From Daphnia carinata (Eukaryota > Arthropoda > Branchiopoda > Diplostraca > Daphniidae), in contig NC_081337.1 in the NCBI RefSeq assembly GCF_022539665.2, forward strand, positions 5,742,679-5,806,678: a DNA stretch of 64,000 bases, in the 5' to 3' direction. Below the pieces are notes generated by a model. That model saw nothing but the letters and a program-made list of their open reading frames with translations, had not been told where the DNA came from and searched no databases. Position numbers and translations under genes: made by a program. This document shows positions 35,439 to 47,946 of this stretch, piece by piece (position 1 is the stretch's first letter; every line of letters begins with the position of its first letter).

Positions 35439-36345
35439 TTATTTCATTGGTTTTAACATCCACAATCCATCATTCAAATAATGGTAATTCTCCACACCAA
35501 TTCCTTTATTTACAGATTGTCTGCATGAGTGAAATAAATTAATTTTACACATACACAATTGTGCAGATACAGGAAAAACTTACATATCTTGGGTTGACAA
35601 TGAAGTGACTCCTACAGCTAAAGCATGTTGTTTTCCTTCAGCCATAATTGCCTATTCAAAAGTTTAAATTGAAAAGTTATTGCGAGACACATTCTAATGT
35701 GATTAGATCTTTAACATTTTTGTATTTTAATAGATTTCGAAGATTACCACAATGGCTCCTTTAGGACAAGGAGTCATCCGTGCACCAGGTGAGGTTAATC
35801 CAGGACACATGATATTGGCTCCACTAAGTACAAATCTGATTGCTCCCTTATCCACTTGCTGCCAAGGTAAGATGTACGGATCTGTGGATGTAATGATATT
35901 TTTATGCATGTAAATGAAATTCTAGTACAACTTGGCTCACATTTATGTAGAAGACGAAGAGTAGGTACCCAGTATCCCTCCCTGTGTCTGAAGAACAAAA
36001 AATCACCATTGGCCCCAACCAAGACCTCAATGTGTTCATGACTGTAAAGGCAAAGAAAAAGAGAAACATCTTTCAGCTTGTCATTGAAAAATAAATTAGT
36101 ACATGAAGGTTTCCATACCATTTCATCAATCGGAATGGCTCTTTCTTAGGAAGTACGTCATTAATACAAGTCTCAATGTACGGGTACTGCTCCAGAATTT
36201 TACTTCTTATTCCTTTCTGAACTGACGTTTTCAGCTGCTGGAAACCAGATATATTTTCCTTTTCATCAAACCTGTAAAAAAAATGTTAATTAGCCAATAC
36301 AAAAAATTACCCAAGATCAAACAAGTTCAAGTACTTTTTAAACAT
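35439..36345 (-). CDS. MCTS1: Malignant T-cell-amplified sequence 1 (MCTS1)
   Basis: MCTS1 binds the 40S ribosome with DENR and promotes reinitiation and recycling in translation. Six exons; the first (36345-36335) encodes only ATG TTT AAA AA, and joining to 36271 gives [20 protein letters not shown]. Next are an N-terminal MCT1 domain ([53 protein letters not shown]) and a PUA domain ([42 protein letters not shown]), ending in [17 protein letters not shown]. Length is about 180 residues as in other animals. An AATAAA overlaps the stop codon at 35439-35441. It converges on MRP1 with 339 bp between stops. Confidence 0.96.
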
Positions 36346-36845
36346 TCTTTGAATTTACTAAATTTATAAATAAATTTCACGTAAACTTGTATTAGATTGG
36401 TGCTGAGAAAATCTGCAAGTTCAGACAAGATCTCTGAGTTTGGAAAAGCAGACGAGAATCTGTGCTGTAACCGGAAAACGATTCACCTGCCACCTTGTGG
36501 CTTTTGTCTTAGTGCGTTGCGCGGGACACATGTTGCGAATCAAAGTAGGTGATCACTTTCGCATTACGTGTCAATTACCGAAGGATCACTGACCTGTGCA
36601 CAGGGGTAAGTCTCTCTCTCCTTGATCGACAAACAAAATCAGTGACTGTGATATTTTTAGAATGCGAATTTGCCAGCTTACGTGTCTTGACCTTTGAAAT
36701 TGGGCCACAGGGTGCCTAGATCATGACAAATATTAGTGAAATTGTTCATTTTTAAACAATAAGTGGCATGTCGCAGGTGGTTCTCAAGGGGGCTAGTTTC
36801 AAAGTAGTGGTGGTGTTCGCGTTTCCAGAATGCTCTAACTTGTTC

Positions 36846-37235
36846 TCAGTTCGCCCTCTAACATTTTTGCAATTATTTGTGCACAAGAACAGCAACAATA
36901 ACAATTTAAAAGTGTGAACCTTCGTGAAAGTTTTTATTAATTAAGTGAAAAAGTGGTCGGAGTTCAAGCAAGTTCGTCGAGACGGCTTCCCACGTGGTTG
37001 AGGGTCTTCGCCATTTTCAGAGTAAGAATTTTTTCAGTTTTTCTTTCACATCATCTCTGCTAATCTTAATTTTATTGAAACCAATAATTGTCGAATGTCG
37101 CAAATTTTTTTTTGAGCAAGATGGTAGCGATAAATCGTGATTCAGATTAATCAAACTTTGCTTCCCTTCTCGTAGGTTCTCCAAGCAGCCATTACCATCG
37201 AGGCGGGGGTTTTCCACGACGCAACTCTTCACAAG
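36846..37235 (+). ncRNA. Candidate untranslated 5' exons of an unidentified transcript
   Basis: A TCAGTT initiator match lies at 36846-36851. An ATG-free exon would end at 37021 (TTCAGA|gtaaga). After a strong pyrimidine-rich acceptor (cccttctcgtag) there is a 60-nt exon, 37176-37235, ending in a strong donor CAAG|gtagga; it also lacks ATG. The transcript may be the leader of a gene farther right or a long noncoding RNA. No coding part was identified. Confidence 0.4.
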
Positions 37236-37434
37236 GTAGGACATACAAAATCTTTATTTGTGTAAAACTTAGGAGCACTGATACGGGGAAAGGAGTTTAT
37301 ATGAATATTAATTGCGTTGTTATAGATCAGGGAAGAAATGCTGAGTCGTAAATCCAGAAAACTTTAATATTTGCGGATCTTGAAAATGTTTTCAAGAGAG
37401 GGTAGGAGGAGCATTTTTTGTCTGGAAACTTCCT

Positions 37435-37704
37435 TTGCCTTTTTTTTGCGTTCTTCATTTGTTTGTTTTTTCTCACTGGTGTCCTACGTGATTTTTTTTT
37501 GGTGGAAAATGCCGTAACACCTATTTCGTAACTGTTTGTTTAGTGGAAACTGGCATTACTTTTTTCCGTTGCCGTTTTTTTTGCGTTCTTCATTTTGTTT
37601 TTCTCACTGGTATCTTCTTTGATGTTTTTATTGTGGTGGCAAATACCACAACGCCCATTATCCAACTTTTTGTTTGGTAGAAACTGGCATCATTTTTAAT
37701 CGCC
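37435..37704. repeat. Diverged tandem duplication, period about 134 bp
   Basis: Two adjacent units share the order GCGTTCTTCATT (37448 and 37583), CTCACTGGT (37472 and 37603), GGTGGnAAAT (37501 and 37635) and GAAACTGGCAT (about 37546 and 37680). The spacings are 131-135 bp, so small indels have accumulated. It has no coding potential. Confidence 0.75.
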
Positions 37705-38340
37705 ATTTTTACTTTACCCCTAGAACTCTTCCTCTTGTTTTTTGGCGCGATGTGCTTCGTTTGCAACTAGTTTCAAAACGGCTCGCTAGGTGGCGTCAAG
37801 AGGTATTTTTCTAGGTGTGCTTGAAATACTGTAACAAATAGCAGCGGGATGCTTTTTTTTTTTTTTTCTTTCTCTAAATGTCGGGGTTATTAAGGTTTAT
37901 GAATTTTTCTCCAGGATTGAAGTATTTATCTAGTGTGTTGGTGGAACGCTGGAATGTTGTTGATTCAATTGATTTTATTGTCCAGATTAATGGATCCTAT
38001 AAAAAGAACGGAATTTGGACAATGGGATGAATGAATGGGACTCCTTGTAGAGAAAGGCTGCGTGTAGAGACGGTTCCTATTTTTATTTTCTTTACCTATG
38101 TTTTGTTATGTCGAGCACGACTGCGCAAACAAACATGCGCTCGCATTCTGCGTATTTCCTGCGGAGACGGAGTACTGACACACCCACACATATCGAATTC
38201 GTCCTCTTCCCGTCTTCCGATTTTCATTCATGTCTTTTACTTCAATGACCGAAATTTTCCCTTTGACCACTACTCCGTTTCGTTTTCTTTCACCGTCCCT
38301 TTGTAACCGTTAAGATTTAAGTGTAATTACATTAAGATAT

Positions 38341-38376
38341 AGCCAACCATCACTGATAAGTCAGTCATGGTTGGCT
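38341..38376. repeat. Short hairpin, 16-bp arms, 4-nt loop
   Basis: Arms 38341-38356 and 38361-38376 are reverse complements except one position, with TAAG as loop. It is too short for a typical microRNA precursor. It could be a structured element or a palindromic insertion remnant. Confidence 0.65.
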
Positions 38377-41300
38377 TCCTTGTCGCTTTTATGCCACTGG
38401 AGTATTACACGTGTTTTGTCGTTCACAAACCTTTGTTTAAATCAGTAGAGCCCTTGTGTTATCTACTGAGCAAATGAAACGTTCTTTTCTCATTTTGAAC
38501 AGTAGCTTGCATTTCTAGCGCCATTATTGTTGTTGACTCGGCAGAGTCGGTTTTCCCTTTTGTCGCCGTTCTACGGCTTCCGAATCCTTGTGTGTAGCAA
38601 TGGCTTTCTAGCGTCGCTTTAGCTCCGCTTTGACGGGCTCATCCTCTACCCCACTTAAATGTTATAATTTTGACTAGGGCAGCATGTGGCAGTTGATTTG
38701 AGTTTCTCTTCTCTAGTGGTTTGACGAGACCTACGTTTTATTTATTGTCTTTTCCATGTTGATTTGTGGGCGACATAAGTAGAAAAAAAAAGCGGCACGA
38801 GCCGCCTTTGGTCGTGTGTTTGATTTTCGATGGCTTCACGGACACTCGAGCGACCGAAAATGTTTTTAGCCCTGAATATCAAATTTTATTTGATTTTCGG
38901 CTTTTTCTGTTTTTTCTTGGAAATTTGTGTTTTGTGATGAGACTGTTTGAAGGAAAAGTTGGGTTATTCTTTGATTTATTTGTTAGGAAAGAAAGGCTTT
39001 TTAAAATCTTGATGAAACAAATAGCGTGTGGGGCTGATGTTGTGTTTCCATTATGGAACTGGGGGGAGTGAAGTGCGGCGATTTTGCCGCTCTTGTCAGA
39101 AAGATGCGCACGTCAAAGATCATTTGTTACATCGGTTTAGTACATCAGCAGAAAAAATTGTGTTTTTAGTAAGCACTCGATTTATTTTCCTGTGTGCGAA
39201 AGCTCATTGCAAGTAGTAAATTACCCGCTCGCAGGAAATCCCAGTTATTATTCAACTTCAATATTTTTTTCTTGCCAGTGTAGGGGGGTTAACCCCCTCA
39301 CATTTGCCTAACATAAAAAAAAAAGAAAACTAAAGAGTGAAAAGGTGTGTGGGTTATTATTGGTTTCTACCCCTACCCCCTTAAAAAGAGAAATTTTGTT
39401 GACTAAGAAAACAACGCACAACCACCCGATTGGGGTGATGGCTCGAAAAAAGAAATAGTTTCTTTTCTTTTTTCTCTGTTTTTCCATGTTGAAGTGTTCG
39501 GTCAATATAAAAAAAAACCTTTGTTTTTTAAAGTGGTGGACTCGATTCTGGCTGCACTGGGCAATGGAATTTTTTTTTTTTTTTTTTTTAAAGTATTTAT
39601 TTCTCTCCCCATTTTCTTTTTCGTTTCAAGTCTTTTCCAGAATGATAGGTAGAACACAGAAATCTGGTGTAACCGAATCGATTAGCATCAGGAGTCTGTT
39701 TCTCCTCAAATGTATCCTGTAGATTAAGCCAGAAGAAAAACGAAAGATCTACAACGTCTGCGGGTTGGGGGCTGATGCGGGCCGAGTGAACACGAGGATG
39801 TGCGCATCATCTTTCTCCCCTTAACCCCTCGATCGATTGGACCTGAAAATTTTTTTTTTCGGGGGTAGTGTGTGTCCACCCCCACCACCATACATTCAAA
39901 AATTGTGACGCGCTTTCAGTGTCTCCGATTAGAATCATTGAGCCTTTTCCCGTTGGACGAATTTGGTAGAGATACAACATCCATGGCCCTTACATTTTCT
40001 TTTTCCTGTTTCGTATCGTGTAGTACCGCTATAACATTTTCAAGCTAATTCTTAAACGTTGAGGTAGTCCAGGCGGCGGGGTGTAGGATTTGGTACGTTT
40101 TGTTGAACGCAATTCCGCTGAACAGGGTTGTGATGATGAAGCAGCAATTGTTTGGAGAGGAAGTATACGTCTGTTGTCAAAAGGGAGCAAAAGATATATA
40201 ATAGCATTAAGCAAAGTTTTTATTTTTTTTGAGTGAACAGGACGCTTTTTTTTTAGGGGGGAGGGGGGTTGGCGATAGTTGGGTAAGGGATTGGCCGGCA
40301 AAATTTGCCCGTTGGCCATGACGGACGTTAGTCGTCAGCCAAGGGCTCCTCCGGAAATGCGTGTGATACATCGGACTTGGCAGTTCTTTATTTTAAAGTT
40401 CTTTTTTTCCTTCATCCGGATGATGTGATGATTCCGGGCATCCTCCTATCTCTTTCCGGATTTTTAACTGGGTTAAAAAAAAAAAAAAAATTTCTTTGCT
40501 TTTATTCTTTGTGTTTTTTTATTGCGTGATGTCGGAAGCTTCTTTGCTTCTGCATGCAGATAAATGTCAAGAATTACAATGAGGAGATCTTGTCATCAAA
40601 ATTGATTCCGTTAAACTGCGTGCGTTTTATTGCTGCAAAAGTGCGCTCTTTTTGTCGTATTCGAAATGTTTAGGAATCATGAAACCGTAACAGACGATCT
40701 TTTTTTTTTTTACCGCGTTTTGGCTTTTCGGGTTGACTGGATTTCAAACGTTAAATCCACAAAATGTGGCAACAAGACAAAATTAATGCGACGATAAAAA
40801 AAGGGATGAATTGTTGCCCACTGGTCTTTTTGTTACTTTTTTTTATCGTTTATTTATTTGCTTTCACTGTGACTTGTCTCTATTTCCTGAATTGAAAAAA
40901 AAAACCTTTGGCGAATGTTGGCAGCTATTTAACTAAGGGAAAACCACCGAAAGTCGCTGATATTGATGGCATTCTTAACAAACTCCATAAAAAAAAATTA
41001 AAGGGAAAAAAAACTTGTTTTCTGTTTAATACCTCCAACCCCCTTCTTTAAAAATCAACTGGGAATGGGATGAGAACTCTTGTCGGATATCGGAGCTATA
41101 GGCATCATCCAAGCTGGCGTCCCACTAAAAGGTAAACCCGTAAGAGTCTGGCCGTGGAGTGCAGAAGAGTTCCGAAATACCGGAAACATCAGATGGCAAA
41201 TGTGGAGGTGTACCAGAAGGTGAAGGGAGGTTGAGGGGGTTTAAACGTATATGCTAGGGGGTATAAAATCCCCCCTGTTCCATTTTGTCGTCTGCTGTTG

Positions 41301-42181
41301 TATTTACAAAAAAAAAAAAAAAAAAGAATAACAAGAAAAAAAAAAGAAATTTAAAAGACGTATCATAGGGTTTGCATGTAGGGGCATCAGATAAGGTCGA
41401 GTCTTATATAGGACGCGCTTAACGTCAGCATAAAGTCAGATTATGTGCGGACTGGAGAGAAAAGTTTTTTTTTTTTTTGAAACATTATAGAGGGAGGTCT
41501 CCCCTCTAAAACATCAGGCGGGTCACTCGAAAAAGCAGGGGGCGCAATCAAGGTGACGCTGCTGCTACTATGCCAGTATGCTTGCAGTGTGAGGCAGATA
41601 GCGCAGGTAAAATAGCCGTTATAGTCGCCCCCCTAGTTCCCTTATGTGGCGCAGAAATACCGAGAAGAGTTCAAAGCCCACAGGTAGACGAGTAGCATAT
41701 GCTTTGGCCGCCCTACTGCTGCTGCTTCTGCTGTTGCCACACCACTCAATAATGTTTTTTTTTTCTTCTCTATTCTTTTTTTTTTCATATTTTCTATATT
41801 TTTTTTCTTCAATTTTTTTTTTCATTTATTTTGAAGCGGCTCTTTTTGTTGTTTGGTGGTGTAGGAAACCATTTAAAGGTCCTCGACCACCAGGGTCCAC
41901 TGAGGTCCGAGTTCGCGCTTTACATATGTGATGTTAGACCTCCCCTCTCATCACCCTCTGCTCTCTAGTGTCTGTTGTGCTACAAGTACCGCACACACAC
42001 ATTTTCTTCCAAATTTTTTAGGGGAGTGGGATAATGTTTAATTTTTTGTTTTTGTTTTGTTTTTTTCTTGGGGGGGGGGGGGGAACTTCCGTGCCGCTCG
42101 CCGATGTTGCGCGCGTGTATGGCGTGTCTGTTTGGCTGACCGCAATCGATGATAATTTGTTCTTTTTGTTTTTCCCTTCCA

Positions 42182-42252
42182 CTTTCCTTCTTCACCTTTT
42201 TAAATGACCAGAGACCTCTTGGCCAGTCATTTAGAAAGGTGAAGAAGGAAAG
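42182..42252. repeat. Long hairpin, 27-bp arms, 17-nt loop
   Basis: Arms 42182-42208 and 42226-42252 are reverse complements with a single mismatch (T versus C; a G-U or A-C pair depending on strand). The 71-nt size and loop length suit a microRNA-like precursor, though the near-perfect stem is unusual and the arms are pyrimidine/purine skewed. No known microRNA seed was recognised. Confidence 0.6.
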
Positions 42253-42361
42253 AAAAAGAAATTATTGGATGAAACGTTTTCTTTTGGGCTAGGGGAAGTT
42301 TATTGTCGTCTTGAGCTGGTTAGGGGCCGAATTAGTAATTGACGTAAATGAGGCGGTTTAC

Positions 42362-42382
42362 GTGTGTGTGTGTGTGTGTGTG
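42362..42382. repeat. GT microsatellite
   Basis: About ten GT units. Confidence 0.9.
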
Positions 42383-45300
42383 CAACGGATAAGAAAAAAA
42401 AGAGGGGGGTATTTAAACTTGCCGTTTGTAATCAAACATTTTACGAGTAGATTTTGAATGTGTTTAAAGGGAGTTTATTCGGTTAAATCCCCCTTGTATT
42501 TAAATAGCTAATTTTCTTTTTGAATTTTGTTTGAGTTTGCCAGTGAAATGATTCCAATCCATCACCGCCAACGGTAAAAAAAAAAAAATTATGAAATAAG
42601 AGAAAGAAAAAAAAAACCGCTGGAATTAGTGACGCCTACATGGGTTTACGATCAGTGTTTTTCTTCTTTCCCTTTTTGAAAAGAATTCATCAAATAGTTG
42701 AACGCTTCATCTTGTTTACAACGATTCCGACAGTTTTAACACACACACACCGAAAGTCAGCGCTGAGTCAATGGAGACATCTGCACACGAGTTCCTATCC
42801 CCTCCTCACCTTTCAGGGCTGGGTTGGATGAGATGGGTTTTTCTCTCTCTTCCTATTGACGGTGATGAAAGAGCTCATTAACACATACACACACCCAGTT
42901 AGATTTTTGAGCCAATCGGGTAAGAAAAGAGCTTTGCAGAATGATGAAGGGGCAAGAATTATCGACAAGTTGATGGCATCCTTACACAAAACTGGTTTTG
43001 TCGGTAAAAGAAAAGCAGAAAAACCTTTTTTCCAACGGTCGCGTTTTCAGTATGAAAAGGGGGGAGTTGGGACCTCGTGTTAGTTAGGTTTGTATGTAAC
43101 TTGCTTGAAAAAAAAAAAAAAAAAAAAAAAGTCCATTGTGCCGAGTCAAAAGAAGTCCCAAGGAGGGGTCCACTAGGGTTATGTACTACATCTACAGAGA
43201 GAGGGTTGAATGGGTGACATCATAAGAAGTCAGCACCTTCACGCCCTCTTGCTCTATTATACAACATGCCGGGCGTACATTATACATGTGGAGAAGGAAG
43301 AAAAAAAAAACAAATTCTCAGTTCAATGCTCGACTTGATTAGGTCCTCTTTTTTTCACTGCGACATTCTTTTTTGTTATCGTGGAATTTTTTTTGAAAAA
43401 ATAGTATCCCCCCCTGTTATTAGTTTTCCTATTTTGTGATCTTGGCCGAAAGAAATTGCTGCGTACGTTTCCATGTATTTTTTTTTTATTAAAAAAGAGG
43501 ATGAAGAAAACGTGATTCTTTTATGTACTAAAGCTCACCGGCCTTTTTCTTCTATTATATCATTGCCAATGGCTTGTGCGTCTACGGACCCCTTTCGATT
43601 TTCAACCCACCCTGAATTTTCCTAGTCAATAGAGACAGAAACTTGTTTGATTCTTGGGCTTTTTTTTTTTTCTTTTGCTGGGAGATGTTAAAATAGAATA
43701 TGTTTGGATCAGTTTGAAAATGAAATCATGCTTCGCTATCCCTGCTTTTAATCTTTCCCTTGATTTTGGTTGTGACTGTGCCAGTCTGCGATGGTTTTTC
43801 GATAAATGAAATCTAACCCCTAAAAAGGAAATGGGGGGGTCTATTTGGCGCCTGTTCAACACGGCGGATCATTTATTACATCAATACTTGACACCTTTTT
43901 TTTTTTTTAACGTAATAGATGAGTCACACCTTTTCACGGCTGGATTCTATTTTGCTTGTGAGGCATTTGGTTAACTTGCCCTTTTTTTTTAAGAGGGTGG
44001 AGGGGGGTTGTTTTTTAAAGCTGAAAGTTAATTTTATTTGGAGAGAAAAGTAGAAAATTGGGAAACGAAAAAGGCCGTGTCATCTAGTCGGGACAGCGAA
44101 AGACGGTGCACGCGCCTGATTCGTTAACGTTTATTTTAGGTCAAGAGCTTTACCAAATCCAATAATTTGATACATTGTAAACAGTTTTGGGCTCTAGTTT
44201 GATTTGTTTTTCCGATATAATAATTAGGTAAAAAAAAACAAAAAAACTTGTTTTTTCTTGGGGGAAGGGGGCTAGGTTTTGGGACTTGGCTGCAGTTCTT
44301 GCTTAGGGATTTAAATGAGTCTAATATATTCACTGTGTTTCATTCATTTGATTGGGTCGATAATATTGACTATGCATATTTAATAGCCCTTAAACTGTTC
44401 ACATTTGATACTATGCGGTGCAGACACAAACGGTTCCAGTTTGCTCTACAGAATCTATCTTGTTTGTCAAATCGGCAGTTGATTGCCAACAACCCAAAAT
44501 GAAATATTCCTGTCGTGTTCCCTCTATGCAAATACGTTTGTACAAGAAAAAATACGCCCCGTGTTTGCGAACCCCATGATTTCATTTTCAACGCGATATT
44601 AGCACATGAATCAGTGTACAAGAGAGGAGTATATACATAACAGGTCTTTCGTCAGTCTTCCTCTTCTTGTGTTTAACAATTTTTTTTTTAAATCGGGGTT
44701 GGGTCAATGCTACAGAGGAGAATCGCATATGGTAATTTTTTCTTTCTTTCTTTCCATAAAGGGAGGGTGGCTCACCATTATCGGTAGCAGGTCGACTGTA
44801 CAATTGAGCTGGAGTGCTGGGCACTGAGCCGCGAAACGCATCACGACTGCGAGAGATATACGCCCAGTCAAAAGCTTTGAGAAAGAGGACAAAAATAGAA
44901 GTACACAGTAGTAGTTTCTGTAAGGGCCGTTGGGGGACCATCTTTGGTATTGAAAATTAAAAAAATGTGTGAGCCAAAGCTTCGAGATAGATTGGCAGGT
45001 CGACCCCCCTTCGATATCTACCATTTTCTTTTTTTCGGTGCTGGGTGCGTCTGTTTGAATGGCACTGCTGAAGCGTATCAGACGACTATTCTCGCTGTTA
45101 GTTGTGTAGGGACGCGCAGCAAAACAGTGCGAGGTGCTATAAGCGGTAGCTGAGGGCAGCCACTGCTTCTCTGAAAGAAGTGTCTGAAAGACAACTAGAA
45201 GAAGAGATGGGAGTGTATATATATCTGGAGACTGTAGGAGCCCCCCTGTTGATTTCAAATCTACAGGAGCCCCTCTTAGTTTCTTTTCCATAATTCATTG

Positions 45301-47908
45301 AGGAAGAAGAGAAAAAAAAAAAAAAAGGTCGGGGCACTGGAGAATGACCCAGTAGCGCGCTCTTTTCTTTCTGTACTCCTCTAGTATGGATTTCTTGTCT
45401 ATTCTATTCGCGTGTATTTATAGGCATATCCAATAGCTATGCACACCACATTTTTCATTGGTAAAAAAAAAAAAAAACGTCTTGGGCCGACTCGCTTGTG
45501 CGCGCACGGACCGCCGCGTATCCATCTTTCTGTAAAGCACATAACATTCTTAACTTTTTTTTTTTCTTTTATTCTTTATTTTTTCAACGAGGAGGGGAGG
45601 AGGCGACACATTTTCTTTTCTATTGTATTTGAAATTCACTTGGCATGTATTTTTGGGCTCGCAAGTTTCTTACTTCGCGGTCGGTTACGTCCGAATTACA
45701 AGACGGCGAAGGGCGCGAGCCATCGTGTCAAGCGCCCAGGAGGGTGGCGCATTCGTCATCTGTTCAGCGAGGTCCAGCGCTTCTTGACGCAGGACGGGGG
45801 GTGTAGATATTTTTCACGCGTCTCGTCACCAATGTCGTTTATTCCACGGGATCATCCGACTGTGTTTTTTCTTCTTCTTTAAATCTTGAATCACACTAGG
45901 AAGGGGAGAAATTGAAATAAAATGATGATCTTCTCGCTACCGTATGAAAATGAAAAGAGGAAACCGATTTCAAAAGAAGTTTTTTTTTTTTTTTTCATTT
46001 TTTCTTCTTCAATCTTTATTGCTGTATTGAATATCTGTTTATCCCGCAGCGTGTCATTCGACATGGACTTGGTTACATTCAATGTTTTTTTTTTTTTTTG
46101 GTCATTCGGAGAAGGTACGAAAAAAGGGCGGGTGATTTAAACGAGCGGATGCGCTACCTCCTGTACCATTTATTATGATCTGGTCGGCGGTGGCCCTTTT
46201 TTTTCTTCTTCTTCTTCTTTTATCTATTTATTATTTATTGTCTGCGCTGTTGTGAAAATTACAATACTACAGGGCCCTTCGACATGGTAAAATGGGAAAT
46301 GATACGGCAAGTCGATGCCGTTTTCTATGCCCACATTTTTAGGTTAAAAATAGAAGAATATGGAAAGGGATCGGAAAAAAAAACATGGCGAATCGAATTT
46401 TTTTAAACCTCCGTTTTTTTTTTTTTTTGGAAGGATCATTACCATTTTGTATCGACAAAATGTATACCTATCCTCACCTTTATGCTTCTGTTTGATAATG
46501 ACTTTTGGGCATTCACCACGCCCTGCGAGTTGTGATAATCCCTGTGACGCCATTTATAATTTTAACTTGTCGAAAGCTTCGCATTTAAACTGAAATTCTA
46601 ATCGAATTGATATTGTTCTCTATTATCCTCCAAAAACGGACTTTTTTTTATCAATGTCTGTTTATCCTCTAGCTATTGGTTGTTTTCAAGATGGAAATAC
46701 AACTTTTCAAGGCTAGGTATCGGTCCGTCTGTCCGTCAGATGAAGCGTGAATAAACACAATACTGTTGTAGCCATGTTGTATGCGAAAAAAATAATAATA
46801 ATAAGGAAAAAAAAAATGAGAAAGGGGGATCCGCCGGGTCAAAAACCGCAAGTCGCTTTCAGACAAGATTGCCGCGTTCTTCTTCTTTTCGATTGAAAGG
46901 GAAAGGTCGATACGACTGGTTTGCAGAAATGGAGACAGTACTTAAAAAAAAAAAAAGAAAAGGGTTGGAGGCTTGGCTCCGTGTTCATTCTTGCACGCTC
47001 AATTGTCGCTCATAAAAAAAAACGAATGTGAATGGAACACTTTTTTTTTTTTTTTTTTAGAATTTTTTATTTTGCATCCCCTTGTGATGCGTGTTTTTCT
47101 TTAGCAAATGCGCAAAAATACAGAGGGAAGGTTCAGCTGCTGGTGTGCGTATTGTGTTGTGTGTGTTATTCGTTTTTTCATTCATTCTGCGCTGCTCAGG
47201 TGACCTGATGCCCACACACACACACACACACAGACACAACCATCGGAAGACATCACGGCCACATATGCTCAACACTTAGTTGTGCATACAATACGAGGCG
47301 GGCCCTCCTGTCAAATCGGAAAATGATACACAGACGGACCGGTTGGCTGGTTCTTATGATCTGTTGTTTCCTTCGTGTCTTTTTTCTTTTTTTTTTTTTT
47401 ACGGCATCCGAAATTCGACGCGTGGATGACACATCTTGTCCCTTTTCTCGTTTTCTTTCACCATTTGGCTTTTCGCCATTCATGGTGTTTGCATCAAAGA
47501 TAACGTATTTATTTACCGCTTTTATGTTTTCTTGGTTAAGAAAAGTTTAATTTTGTATGGCTATCAATAGGACATTTTGAAACAAAGGTTTAATGATTCG
47601 AGGCCATAAAATGAATGAAACAAAAAGAAATGCATTGTTTCATTCCTTTTATTCGCTCGTCCATTGGTGGAGAAAAGCTAACAGGGTCGGGGAGGTGATG
47701 ATGGTCGGCTCGAGTCCTCTGTCAGATGTTTTGTTTGTAACCTCTAGGACAACCGGAAGAAGGTTTCGGACTGCAAAATTTTAGCTTATTTTCTATCCTT
47801 TTCTCTTTACATTTTCTTGTGTGCGTTAGGTCCGGTCATACGAAAAATGACCGAATGAAAAGAACACAAACCCTTAAAATATTGCATCCCCCCTCCCTTT
47901 CTTCGCGT

Positions 47909-47910
<2 letters not shown>

Positions 47911-47941
<31 letters not shown>
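47911..47941. repeat. Poly-T tract
   Basis: 31 consecutive T. Confidence 0.9.

Positions 47942-47946
<5 letters not shown>

Noticed and set aside
44710-45291. 193-codon minus-strand frame in the gene desert
   Set aside because: It crosses poly-A/T tracts, has competing frames on both strands and no conserved pattern.
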